A stretch of 64,000 nucleotides of DNA from JBHENN01 sp046262015 (GTDB taxonomy: Bacteria; Actinomycetota; CADDZG01; WHSQ01). A program made the position numbers and the translations under genes. Of the stretch, positions 18,336 through 25,181 are shown one piece after another. Location: contig JBHENN010000023.1 in NCBI GenBank assembly GCA_046262015.1, forward strand, positions 5,283 through 69,282, in the 5' to 3' direction. Position 1 is the stretch's first letter. Every line of letters starts with the position of its first letter. The notes beneath the pieces are model-generated. The model worked only from the letters and a program-made list of their open reading frames with translations. It did not search any database and was not told the origin of the DNA.

Positions 18336-18572
18336 CTAGGAGACGCTGCTCCCGCCCTCGAGGACGAACGCGATCTTCACGTGCACCTTGTAGTTCGTGA
18401 TCTCGCCGTTCTTGACGGTCGCGTTGCTCGAGATCACGTCGACCCCGTTGATGTTGCGGATCGTCTGGGACGCCCTCGTTACGGCATTGCGCACCGCGTC
18501 GCTGAACGAGTTGGGAGAGCTTCCCACCAGCTCCAGGATCTTTACGACGCCGCCTTCTACCTCGTCGGGCAC
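18336..18572 (-). CDS. Dodecin family flavin-binding protein
   Basis: A 78-residue protein matching dodecin: VVKILELVGSSPNSFSDA, VTRASQTIRNINGVDV and YKVHVKIAFVLE form the beta-alpha-beta-beta unit. Dodecins assemble as hollow dodecamers that store or buffer FMN or riboflavin. The usual aromatic at the flavin-stacking position (Trp in haloarchaeal forms) reads Val or Asn here, so the ligand affinity is uncertain. The start is a GTG at 18572, chosen because AAGGAGG at 18578-18584 lies five bases upstream; another GTG at 18575 is too close to it. The gene is divergent from the methylmalonyl-CoA epimerase across 73 bases. Confidence 0.88.
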   Translation of the reverse strand: MPDEVEGGVVKILELVGSSPNSFSDAVRNAVTRASQTIRNINGVDVISSNATVKNGEITNYKVHVKIAFVLEGGSSVS

Positions 18573-18645
18573 CACGGCCTCCTTGCTCGATGGACGGACG
18601 CCTATGTCTATCGCAAAACCCGCTCCACTAGGATGCCCCGTCGAG

Positions 18646-19050
18646 ATGCTGGACAGGATCGAACACATCGCGCTCGCGGTTACGGACCTCGACCAGGCCG
18701 TGGCTCACTACCGCGACGTTTGGGGGGTCGAGGTCTCGCACCGGGAACGGGTGGACGACCAGGGTGTCGAGGAGGCCATGCTGCCGCTCGGCGACTCCCA
18801 CCTCCAACTCCTGGCGCCGACGTCCGCCGACACGACCGTGGCGAGGTTCATCGAACGCCACGGCGAGGGCCTGCACCACATCGCGTACGAGGTGGACGAC
18901 CTGCCGGCGGCACTGGAGGAGCTCGCCCGGAAGGGCGTCCGACTGATCGATGAGAGGCCGCGCCGGGGCGGGCGGGGGCACATGGTGGCGTTCGTGCACC
19001 CCGCCGACAACCACGGGCTGCTGGTCGAGCTGATCCAACGGCCTCGTTGA
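18646..19050 (+). CDS. mce: Methylmalonyl-CoA/ethylmalonyl-CoA epimerase (VOC fold)
   Basis: A 134-residue vicinal-oxygen-chelate protein with two beta-alpha-beta-beta-beta repeats. The metal ligands seen in characterised epimerases are present: His7, Gln54, His78 and Glu128. It opens LDRIEHIALAVTDLDQA and ends GLLVELIQRP, both typical. It would interconvert (2R)- and (2S)-methylmalonyl-CoA, and in bacteria with Ccr the same enzyme also epimerises ethylmalonyl-CoA. The ATG at 18646 fits the family length. The last four bases overlap the TTG of the following transporter gene. Its place between ccr, the carboxyltransferase and the mutase supports a role in the same pathway. Confidence 0.9.
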   Translation: MLDRIEHIALAVTDLDQAVAHYRDVWGVEVSHRERVDDQGVEEAMLPLGDSHLQLLAPTSADTTVARFIERHGEGLHHIAYEVDDLPAALEELARKGVRLIDERPRRGGRGHMVAFVHPADNHGLLVELIQRPR

Positions 19051-20339
19051 CCTCGTCCGTCGCCGATCCGGTCGACGTACCCGCGTTCGTCCATCCCCTC
19101 CGGAGACCGGAGTTCCGCAACCTCCTCGGGATAACGATCGTGGTCGCCCTCGGCTTCGGCATGGTGATCCCGGCGGTCCCGCTGTTCGCGCGCTCGTTCG
19201 GAGTGACCGTGACCGCGGTGGGCCTGGTGACCTTCGTGTTCGGACTCACCCGTTTCAGCTTCGGGCTCGTCGGAGGGCTGGTCGTCGATCGCTTCGGCGA
19301 CCGTGCGTCGACGATCGCCGGCTTGCTGATCGTCGCCGTGTCGTCCTATGCAGCGGCGCTCGCTCCGACCTTCGAGTTGCTCGTGATCGCGCGTGGGTTC
19401 GGAGGCGCTGGAAGCGCACTGTTCATCCAGGGCTTGATGAACCGCGTCCTTCGCATCATCGAGCCGGCGGCGATGGGGCGAGCCATCGGTTCGTACCGCA
19501 CGTCCTTTTTGATCGGTACGGGTCTGGGGCCGCTGTTCGGAGGGCTCGTGATCGAGGCCTTCGGGCTGCGTGCACCGTTCACGATCTACGCGACCGGACT
19601 GCTGGTCGCCGCCGCGATCGCCTGGTTCGCGATGCAGGGCGAGAGCGGCCGCACGCCCGTCCGGCGGTCGCCGGGTGACGCGCTGCGCGCGGCGCGCCCG
19701 TTGCTGCGCGACACGCGTTATGTGATCGCGCTGCTCGGCACCTTCGTCGCGTGGTGGACCATCTCTGGTCCCGGCCAGAACCTCGCGGTGCTGTTCGCCG
19801 ACGGACCGCTGGGTCTCGGCAAGGGCACGGCCAGCTTCGGCCTGAGCATGCTCGCGGTCGGAGAGATCCTGATCCTGTTCCCCGCCGGGAAGGCCGCAGA
19901 CCGGCGTGGCCGCCGGTTCGTGCTGATCCCGTCGCTCGCGGTCTCGGCGGGGGCGATCGTCGCCGTCGGCCAGATCGAGGACGCGCCGTGGGCGTACCTC
20001 CCTCTCATGGCGATCCTCGGGGCCGCCACCGCGGCCGCGTCGATAGCGACCGGCGGGCTGCTCGCCGATGCGGTCCCCCGGTCCGGCTCGGGAGCCGCGG
20101 TCGGGCTCAACCAGATGGTCGGGGACATGGGGTACCTGATCGCTCCCCTCTTCCTTCTGGGTCTCGCCGACGGGCTCTCCTTCCGGGTCGCGTACGTCGT
20201 AGGCGCGCTGCCCGCGGCCGCGGTGCTCGTCCTCGCGTTCCGGCTGCCCCGCCGTCCTCCGCCGGGGTCGGACGCGGAGGAAGAGGACGCCCGGGCGCTG
20301 GCGCCGAGCGAGGCCGAACCGCACGGCCCCGTCGGGTAG
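19047..20339 (+). CDS. MFS transporter
   Basis: A 430-residue major facilitator protein with about twelve hydrophobic segments. The loop between helices 2 and 3 reads VVDRFGDRAS, the usual Asp-Arg-(Gly) motif, and the second half repeats it as KAADRRGRRFV. Near residue 190 a cytoplasmic loop (GESGRTPVRRSPGD) separates the halves. It starts with TTG at 19047, overlapping the epimerase stop (TTGA), so it is translationally coupled to that gene. The DHA1-like architecture suggests proton-driven export of a small molecule or drug; the substrate is unknown. Confidence 0.88.
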   Translation: MTSSVADPVDVPAFVHPLRRPEFRNLLGITIVVALGFGMVIPAVPLFARSFGVTVTAVGLVTFVFGLTRFSFGLVGGLVVDRFGDRASTIAGLLIVAVSSYAAALAPTFELLVIARGFGGAGSALFIQGLMNRVLRIIEPAAMGRAIGSYRTSFLIGTGLGPLFGGLVIEAFGLRAPFTIYATGLLVAAAIAWFAMQGESGRTPVRRSPGDALRAARPLLRDTRYVIALLGTFVAWWTISGPGQNLAVLFADGPLGLGKGTASFGLSMLAVGEILILFPAGKAADRRGRRFVLIPSLAVSAGAIVAVGQIEDAPWAYLPLMAILGAATAAASIATGGLLADAVPRSGSGAAVGLNQMVGDMGYLIAPLFLLGLADGLSFRVAYVVGALPAAAVLVLAFRLPRRPPPGSDAEEEDARALAPSEAEPHGPVG

Positions 20340-20349
20340 CGTCGGCCGG

Positions 20350-21444
20350 GTGGACGCGTACAAGGCCGCCGGGGTCGACTACGACGTCCTGGATGCTGCG
20401 AAACGCCGAGCCCTGGCGAGCGCGCGTGAGACCACCCCGCTGCTCGCCGCCCACGGCGGCGAGGGCCTGGACGAGTCCAGGGGCGAGCCCGCGTTCGTGT
20501 TCCGGTTGGGCGACCAGACGCTCGCTGTGGTCCTCGAATGCCTCGGCACCAAGTCGGTTGTCGCGCGCGAGTTCGCCGAGGCCGGCGGCGCCGACCACTT
20601 CGCCGACGTCGGGTTCGACACCGTGGCGGCCATCGTCAACGACCTCTGCTGCGTGGGGGCTCTCCCGGTCGTGGTCAACGCCTACTTCGCGACCGGCGCA
20701 GCCGACTGGTACGGCCGCGGGGAGCGGCTGGGGTCGCTGGTGCAGGGGTGGCGGGCGGCGTGCGAGATCGCGGGAGCGACGTGGGGTGGCGGCGAGTCCC
20801 CCACCCTGCCCTCGCTGGTCGCCGCGGGCGACATCGAGCTCGCGGGCAGCGCGGTGGGCTACGTGCCGACCGGGATCGAGCCGATCCTCGGCCGGGATCT
20901 CGCACCCGGCGACCGCATCGTGCTGATCGCGAGCTCGGGGCTCCACGCGAACGGAGCATCGGTCGTGCGGCGCGTCGCCGCCGGCCTCCCGGACGGGCTG
21001 CGCACGGGGCTGCCGAGCAGTCAGAGCCTCGGAGACGCCGCCCTCACCCCCAGCCGCATCTACGTCCCGTTGGTCGCCGGCCTGCTCGGGGCCGGGGTCA
21101 CGCCCACCTATCTGAGCCACATCACCGGCCACGGTCTCAGGAAGGTGATGCGCGCCGACCGCGACCTCGCCTACCGCCTCGACGTCTTGCCGGAGGTCCC
21201 CGAGGTCCTCGGCTACCTGGCCGAGCGCGCCGGTATGGATGCGCAGGCCGCCTATGGGACGTTCAACATGGGGGCTGGGTTCGCGATCTTCTGCCGTCCG
21301 GACGACGCCGGCCGGGTCACCGAGCTGGCTGCCGCGACCGGATTCGACGCGCTCGACGCGGGTGAGGTGGAAGCCGGCCCGCGCAAGGTGATTCTCACGC
21401 CGGTCGGCGTGACCTTCGCGAGCGACGAGCTGAGTCTGCGCTAA
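20350..21444 (+). CDS. PurM-like AIR-synthase-fold protein
   Basis: A 364-residue protein with the two-domain PurM/AIR synthase fold. It starts YKAAGVDYDVLDAAKRRAL like PurM and keeps the glycine-rich C-terminal pattern SHITGHGLRKVMRA and YGTFNMGAGF. Several active-site regions differ from ordinary PurM: the DGVGTK loop reads ECLGTKSVV, the NDLLVQGAEP region reads NDLCCVGALP, and GGETAEMPG reads GGGESPTLPS. True PurM makes AIR in purine synthesis. These changes leave open another ATP-dependent reaction on an amide or formyl substrate. No other purine gene is adjacent. The GTG start lies ten bases after the transporter stop. Confidence 0.65.
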   Translation: MDAYKAAGVDYDVLDAAKRRALASARETTPLLAAHGGEGLDESRGEPAFVFRLGDQTLAVVLECLGTKSVVAREFAEAGGADHFADVGFDTVAAIVNDLCCVGALPVVVNAYFATGAADWYGRGERLGSLVQGWRAACEIAGATWGGGESPTLPSLVAAGDIELAGSAVGYVPTGIEPILGRDLAPGDRIVLIASSGLHANGASVVRRVAAGLPDGLRTGLPSSQSLGDAALTPSRIYVPLVAGLLGAGVTPTYLSHITGHGLRKVMRADRDLAYRLDVLPEVPEVLGYLAERAGMDAQAAYGTFNMGAGFAIFCRPDDAGRVTELAAATGFDALDAGEVEAGPRKVILTPVGVTFASDELSLR

Positions 21445-21457
21445 CCTCTCGACCCGT

Positions 21458-22399
21458 CTAGCGGGGCGACAGCGGGAGCGGCGAGGCGTTGTCGTTGCCC
21501 TCAGGCTCGGCGCCGGGACCCTCCTGGTCGCCGCCGCCGTCGCCCCCACCGTCTTCGGGGTCTTCGGAGGGCTCCGGCTCTGGCTCGGGCGGCGGCTGCG
21601 GCTCCGGCTCCGGCTCGGGGGGAGGCTCGGGCGCGGGCGGGGGCTGGTGCTCCTCCGCGGCGGCCTTCTTCTTCTTCTTGACCACCTTGAGCACCTCCTG
21701 CACCGGCTTGGGGGCGGGAAGGGCCGTGGTCAGGACGGATGTGACCTTGTCGGCGAGCGCCATCGGCAACAGGCCGTACAGGAACTCCGCCAGCTCGGCG
21801 CGGTCCACCGTCCCGGCGGTGAGGGCGCGGTACTCCTTGAGCTCGGCGCGCGTCAGCTTCAGGTCGACCCCGGCGACCCGCACGTGGGAGCGCGTGGCGG
21901 CACTACGTCGCTGGTCCGAAGACCCGTTCGCCGCGACACGGCCCGCTGAGGCCGGCGCGAACCCGGACCGCCCGGGGCCGTCGTCGTCGAACATCGCCGC
22001 CAACGAGACGCCGATCGCCGAGAACCCGAGGACCGATGCGCCCAGCAACGAGACCGCGAGCAGGCGTGCCATGCGCATCCGGGTCATCCGCTCCTTGTGA
22101 ACGGCGCGCGCCACCTTGACCTCGTTCACGCTTTCGATCAAGGCCGCCTCTTCGGTGCGGACGTCCGTCTCGACCTCCACGAGGAGACGGCTGGCCTCGT
22201 GCACCTCGCCGGCCCGCATCAACGTCGCCGACAGGCTCAGCTTGTCGTCGACCACGGCCCTCGTCCGCCGGGAGAAGCGGTGCGCCGACTGGGCAAGCTG
22301 CCAGCGGGCGCGCTCTTCCTCGGCCGGCTCTGCGGCCAGCAGCTCGCCGAAGCTCGCGCGGAGCTGACGGAAGTCGGATACGGCGCGTCGGATGCCCAT
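21458..22399 (-). CDS. Unrecognised single-pass membrane protein with acidic proline-rich tail
   Basis: A 313-residue protein I do not recognise. Residues 1-108 are helical, basic and rich in Glu/Ala heptads, suggesting a cytoplasmic coiled coil. One membrane helix spans about 111-136. Residues 140-245 contain VRVAGVDLKLTRAELKEYRAL and a DRAELAEFLYGLLPMALADKV segment, which could be a small folded domain outside. A Lys run follows, then a long Pro/Glu/Gly-rich tail to the end, typical of a wall-spanning spacer. No catalytic motif is evident. It is convergent with the PurM-like gene and divergent from the carboxyltransferase gene. An envelope-anchoring or regulatory role is a guess only. Confidence 0.6.
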   Translation of the reverse strand: MGIRRAVSDFRQLRASFGELLAAEPAEEERARWQLAQSAHRFSRRTRAVVDDKLSLSATLMRAGEVHEASRLLVEVETDVRTEEAALIESVNEVKVARAVHKERMTRMRMARLLAVSLLGASVLGFSAIGVSLAAMFDDDGPGRSGFAPASAGRVAANGSSDQRRSAATRSHVRVAGVDLKLTRAELKEYRALTAGTVDRAELAEFLYGLLPMALADKVTSVLTTALPAPKPVQEVLKVVKKKKKAAAEEHQPPPAPEPPPEPEPEPQPPPEPEPEPSEDPEDGGGDGGGDQEGPGAEPEGNDNASPLPLSPR

Positions 22400-22438
22400 G
22401 ACCTAGATGGTTCGACCTTAGCGCGGCCGCCCCTGCCG

Positions 22439-22477
22439 GGGGATGAAGAATCCCCTCCGCCCGGAGGGATCCTCCGG
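22439..22477. other. Two perfect hairpins in the divergent region before the carboxyltransferase gene
   Basis: GGGGAT-gaaga-ATCCCC lies at 22439-22455 and CCGGAGG-gat-CCTCCGG at 22461-22477, six bases apart. They end 23 bases before the ATG at 22501. As RNA both would be stable stem-loops in the leader of the carboxyltransferase gene. The second stem contains GGAGG and could mask a ribosome site. As DNA they could be repressor sites for the divergent pair. No known riboswitch class is recognised. Confidence 0.45.
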
Positions 22478-22500
22478 AGCGCCCATTAGACTCCCGCTCG

Positions 22501-24093
22501 ATGGCCACTGAGGAGCGTCCCGGCGAGGCTGCGGTCCCGTCGCACCCGCTCGACGAGCGGCTCCAGGAGCTCGCAGCCAAGCGATCCCAGGCCCGGACCG
22601 CCGGAAGGACCGCCGGGATCGACCGGCAGCACCAGCGGGGCAAGCTGACCGCCCGAGAGCGCCTCGGAAAGCTCCTCGACGAGGGATCGTTCGTGGAGAC
22701 CGACATGCTCGTCCGCCATCGCGCTCACGGCTTCGGCATCGAGGACAAACGCCCCTACAGCGATGCCGTCGTCACCGGGTGGGGCACGATCGACGGTCGC
22801 AAGGTGTTCGTCTTCGCCCAGGACTTCACCGTCTTCGGCGGCTCCCTCGGCGAGGTGATGGGCGAGAAGATCTGCAAGGTCATGGATCTCGCGCTCGCCA
22901 CCGGAGCACCCGTCATCGGGCTGAACGACTCCGGCGGGGCACGGATCCAGGAAGGTGCGGCATCGCTCGCCGGCTACGGCTACATCTTCGACCGCAACGT
23001 CCGCTCGTCGGGTGTGATCCCGCAGATCTCGGCCATCATGGGGCCGTGCGCCGGGGGGGCGGTGTACTCGCCGGCGATGACGGACTTCACCTTCATGGTG
23101 AACGAGACGTCACACATGTTCATAACGGGCCCCGAGGTGATCCGGGCGGTCACCGGCGAGGAGGTCTCCCAGGAGCAGCTCGGCGGCGCCATGAGCCACG
23201 CGTCCAAGTCGGGCGTCGCCCACTTCGTCGCCGCAAACGACGACGACTGCCTCGATCAGGTCCGCTACCTGCTGTCGTTCCTGCCGTCCAACAACTTCGA
23301 GTCGCCGCCCTACTTCCCCCCGACCGACGACCCCGAGCGCGCCTGCGACGACCTGCTCGACATCATGCCGGACTCGCCCAACAAGCCGTACGACATGCAC
23401 CGGCTGATCGCCTCGATCTTCGATGACGGCGAGTTCTTCGAGGTGCATCAACACTGGGCGCGCAACATCCTGTGCGGGTTCGCCCGGCTCGCCGGCCATT
23501 CCGTTGGCGTCGTCGCCAACCAGCCGCAGGTGCTCGCCGGCACACTCGACATCGCGTCCTCCACCAAGGCGGCCCGCTTCGTCCGCTTCTGCGATGCGTT
23601 CAACGTGCCGCTGGTGACGTTCGTCGACGTGCCCGGCTTCCTGCCCGGGATCGAGCAGGAGTACGGTGGGATCATCCGCCACGGGGCGAAGCTGCTGTAC
23701 GCCTTCTCGGAAGCGACCGTTCCCCGCATGACGGTCATCACGCGCAAGGCGTACGGAGGCGCCTACGTGGTCATGAACTCGAAGCACATCCGGGCCGACG
23801 TCTCGTTCGCCTGGCCGACCGCCGAGATCGCGGTGATGGGAGCGGAGGGCGCGGTCAACATCATCCACCGGAAGGAGATCGCCGACGCCGACGACCCCGA
23901 CGCGCGGCGCGCCGAGCTGATCGCCGACTACGGCGAGAGGTTCTCGAACCCCTATGTGGCCGCCGAGCGCGGCTACGTGGACGACGTGATCGAACCGCAG
24001 GAGACGCGCCGCGTCCTGGTCCGCACGCTCGACATGCTGCGTTCGAAGCGAGAGACGATCCCGCAACGCAAGCACGGCAACGTGCCCCTGTGA
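22501..24093 (+). CDS. pccB: Acyl-CoA carboxylase carboxyltransferase (beta) subunit
   Basis: A 530-residue carboxyltransferase with two crotonase-fold halves. The N-terminal half carries FAQDFTVFGGSLGEVMGEKI, NDSGGARIQEG and GPCAGGAVYSPA, the acyl-CoA and first oxyanion sites. The C-terminal half carries TFVDVPGFLPGIEQEYGGII, RKAYGGAYVVM and AVMGAEGAVNI, the biotin-side site. It accepts CO2 from carboxybiotin to make methylmalonyl-CoA from propionyl-CoA or, less likely, malonyl-CoA. The biotin carboxylase partner is not in this window. The stop overlaps the GTG of a small downstream gene. The actinobacterial AccD5/PccB group is the closest by motif. Confidence 0.92.
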   Translation: MATEERPGEAAVPSHPLDERLQELAAKRSQARTAGRTAGIDRQHQRGKLTARERLGKLLDEGSFVETDMLVRHRAHGFGIEDKRPYSDAVVTGWGTIDGRKVFVFAQDFTVFGGSLGEVMGEKICKVMDLALATGAPVIGLNDSGGARIQEGAASLAGYGYIFDRNVRSSGVIPQISAIMGPCAGGAVYSPAMTDFTFMVNETSHMFITGPEVIRAVTGEEVSQEQLGGAMSHASKSGVAHFVAANDDDCLDQVRYLLSFLPSNNFESPPYFPPTDDPERACDDLLDIMPDSPNKPYDMHRLIASIFDDGEFFEVHQHWARNILCGFARLAGHSVGVVANQPQVLAGTLDIASSTKAARFVRFCDAFNVPLVTFVDVPGFLPGIEQEYGGIIRHGAKLLYAFSEATVPRMTVITRKAYGGAYVVMNSKHIRADVSFAWPTAEIAVMGAEGAVNIIHRKEIADADDPDARRAELIADYGERFSNPYVAAERGYVDDVIEPQETRRVLVRTLDMLRSKRETIPQRKHGNVPL

Positions 24094-24377
24094 ACGACCG
24101 TCGTCGTCCGAAGCTGGAGCTCGTCGGGATCGACGGCGGAGCGGACGAGCTCGATCGCGACATGGTCCTGGGCGCCCTCGAGGATCTCATCGAGCACGAG
24201 CGCCGGGAGCGGGTGTCGTCCATCTGGCTCCGCAGCTCGCGCTCGCAGGGCCGGCGCCTGGGGATGCTCGACTATCGCGACCGGTTCAGCCGCGAGGACG
24301 CATGGCGCCTGTCGTCCCGCTTCCCGTTCGGGGGGCGCGAGTACCCGGGTCTCAACGGCCGGGGCGACGCCAAGTAG
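24090..24377 (+). CDS. Small protein coupled to the carboxyltransferase; epsilon-subunit position
   Basis: A 95-residue basic, charged protein that I do not recognise. It starts with a GTG overlapping the carboxyltransferase stop by four bases (GTGA), so it is translated with it. It reads LELVGIDGGADELDRDM, then a helix LGALEDLIEHERRERV, then IWLRSSRSQGRRLGMLDYRDR and WRLSSRFPFGG. In Actinomycetota a short epsilon subunit gene often follows the carboxyltransferase gene and stabilises the complex. This protein has the right place and size but I see no convincing match to the known epsilon pattern. It may be a divergent epsilon subunit or an unrelated small protein. Confidence 0.6.
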   Translation: MNDRRRPKLELVGIDGGADELDRDMVLGALEDLIEHERRERVSSIWLRSSRSQGRRLGMLDYRDRFSREDAWRLSSRFPFGGREYPGLNGRGDAK

Positions 24378-24407
24378 CCGCCCGGCGCGCCGGTTGGGGG
24401 GACGCTG

Positions 24408-25181
24408 CTAGCCCGGGATCGTCAGGCCACCGCTCACGCTGAGGACCTGCGCGGTCACGAACCGGGCTTCGTCCGAGGCGAAGTAAGCGACCGCGCCGGC
24501 GACGTCGTCGGGAGTGGCGAGTCTCCTCAGCGGAGTCGCCGCGATCAGGAGCTGCATCAGCTTCTCGCCCAGCTCGGTGGCGCGGATCGCATCGGTCATC
24601 GGCGTGTCGGCGGGTCCCGGGCAGACCGCGTTGACGGTTATGCCATCGCGCGCGAGCTCGCGCGCCATCGTCTTCGAGAAGGCGATCACCCCACCCTTCG
24701 CCGCGGAATAGACCGCTTCGCCCAGAGCGCCGACCCGCCCCGCATCGGATGCGACGTTCACGATGCGTCCGTAACCGGTCACTCGGGCGCGACGGGCGAT
24801 GAGGGGCGCCAGCGCGTGGGTGCAGTTGATGACGCCGGTGAGGTTGACAGCGATCAGGCCATCCCAGGTCGCGGGGTCGGTCTCGAGGAAGAACCCAGGG
24901 ATGTCGAAGCCGGCGTTGTTGACGAGACAGTCGAGCCCCCCATGGGTGCGCTGGACGTCCGTGGCCGTCGCTCTCACCTGGTCAAGGTCGGCCACGTCCA
25001 AGGAGCGGGCCTCCGCCCATCCGCCGTCGGCGGCGATCTCACCGGCCACGCGCTCGGCCGCGGCTACATCGACGTCGGCGATCACGACCGCACACCCGGC
25101 GCGCGCCAGCCGGTGCGCGATGCCTCGGCCCAGCCCGGACGCGGCGCCGGTCACGACCGCCACCCGCCCGTCCGGGCGCAC
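24408..25181 (-). CDS. SDR family oxidoreductase (FabG/acetoacetyl-CoA reductase-like)
   Basis: A 257-residue classical short-chain dehydrogenase. VTGAASGLGRG holds NAD(P), NNAG is at 88-91, and the catalytic residues are Ser145, Tyr158 and Lys162 in YSAAKGG. IADVDVA after beta-2 has Asp at the cofactor-choosing position, which favours NADH. The C-terminal ETD-like substrate region ends LSVSGGLTIPG. It probably reduces a 3-oxoacyl or oxidises a 3-hydroxyacyl substrate. The GTG start overlaps the stop of the double dehydrogenase gene by one base (TAGTG), so the two are co-translated and may act on the same 3-hydroxyacyl-CoA pool. Confidence 0.85.
   Translation of the reverse strand: MRPDGRVAVVTGAASGLGRGIAHRLARAGCAVVIADVDVAAAERVAGEIAADGGWAEARSLDVADLDQVRATATDVQRTHGGLDCLVNNAGFDIPGFFLETDPATWDGLIAVNLTGVINCTHALAPLIARRARVTGYGRIVNVASDAGRVGALGEAVYSAAKGGVIAFSKTMARELARDGITVNAVCPGPADTPMTDAIRATELGEKLMQLLIAATPLRRLATPDDVAGAVAYFASDEARFVTAQVLSVSGGLTIPG

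Noticed and set aside
21540..21660. Repetitive GGCTCCGGCTCCGG-like stretch that could look like a repeat array
   Set aside because: It is the coding sequence of the Pro/Glu-rich tail of the membrane protein at 21458-22399; no spacers or regular units are present.
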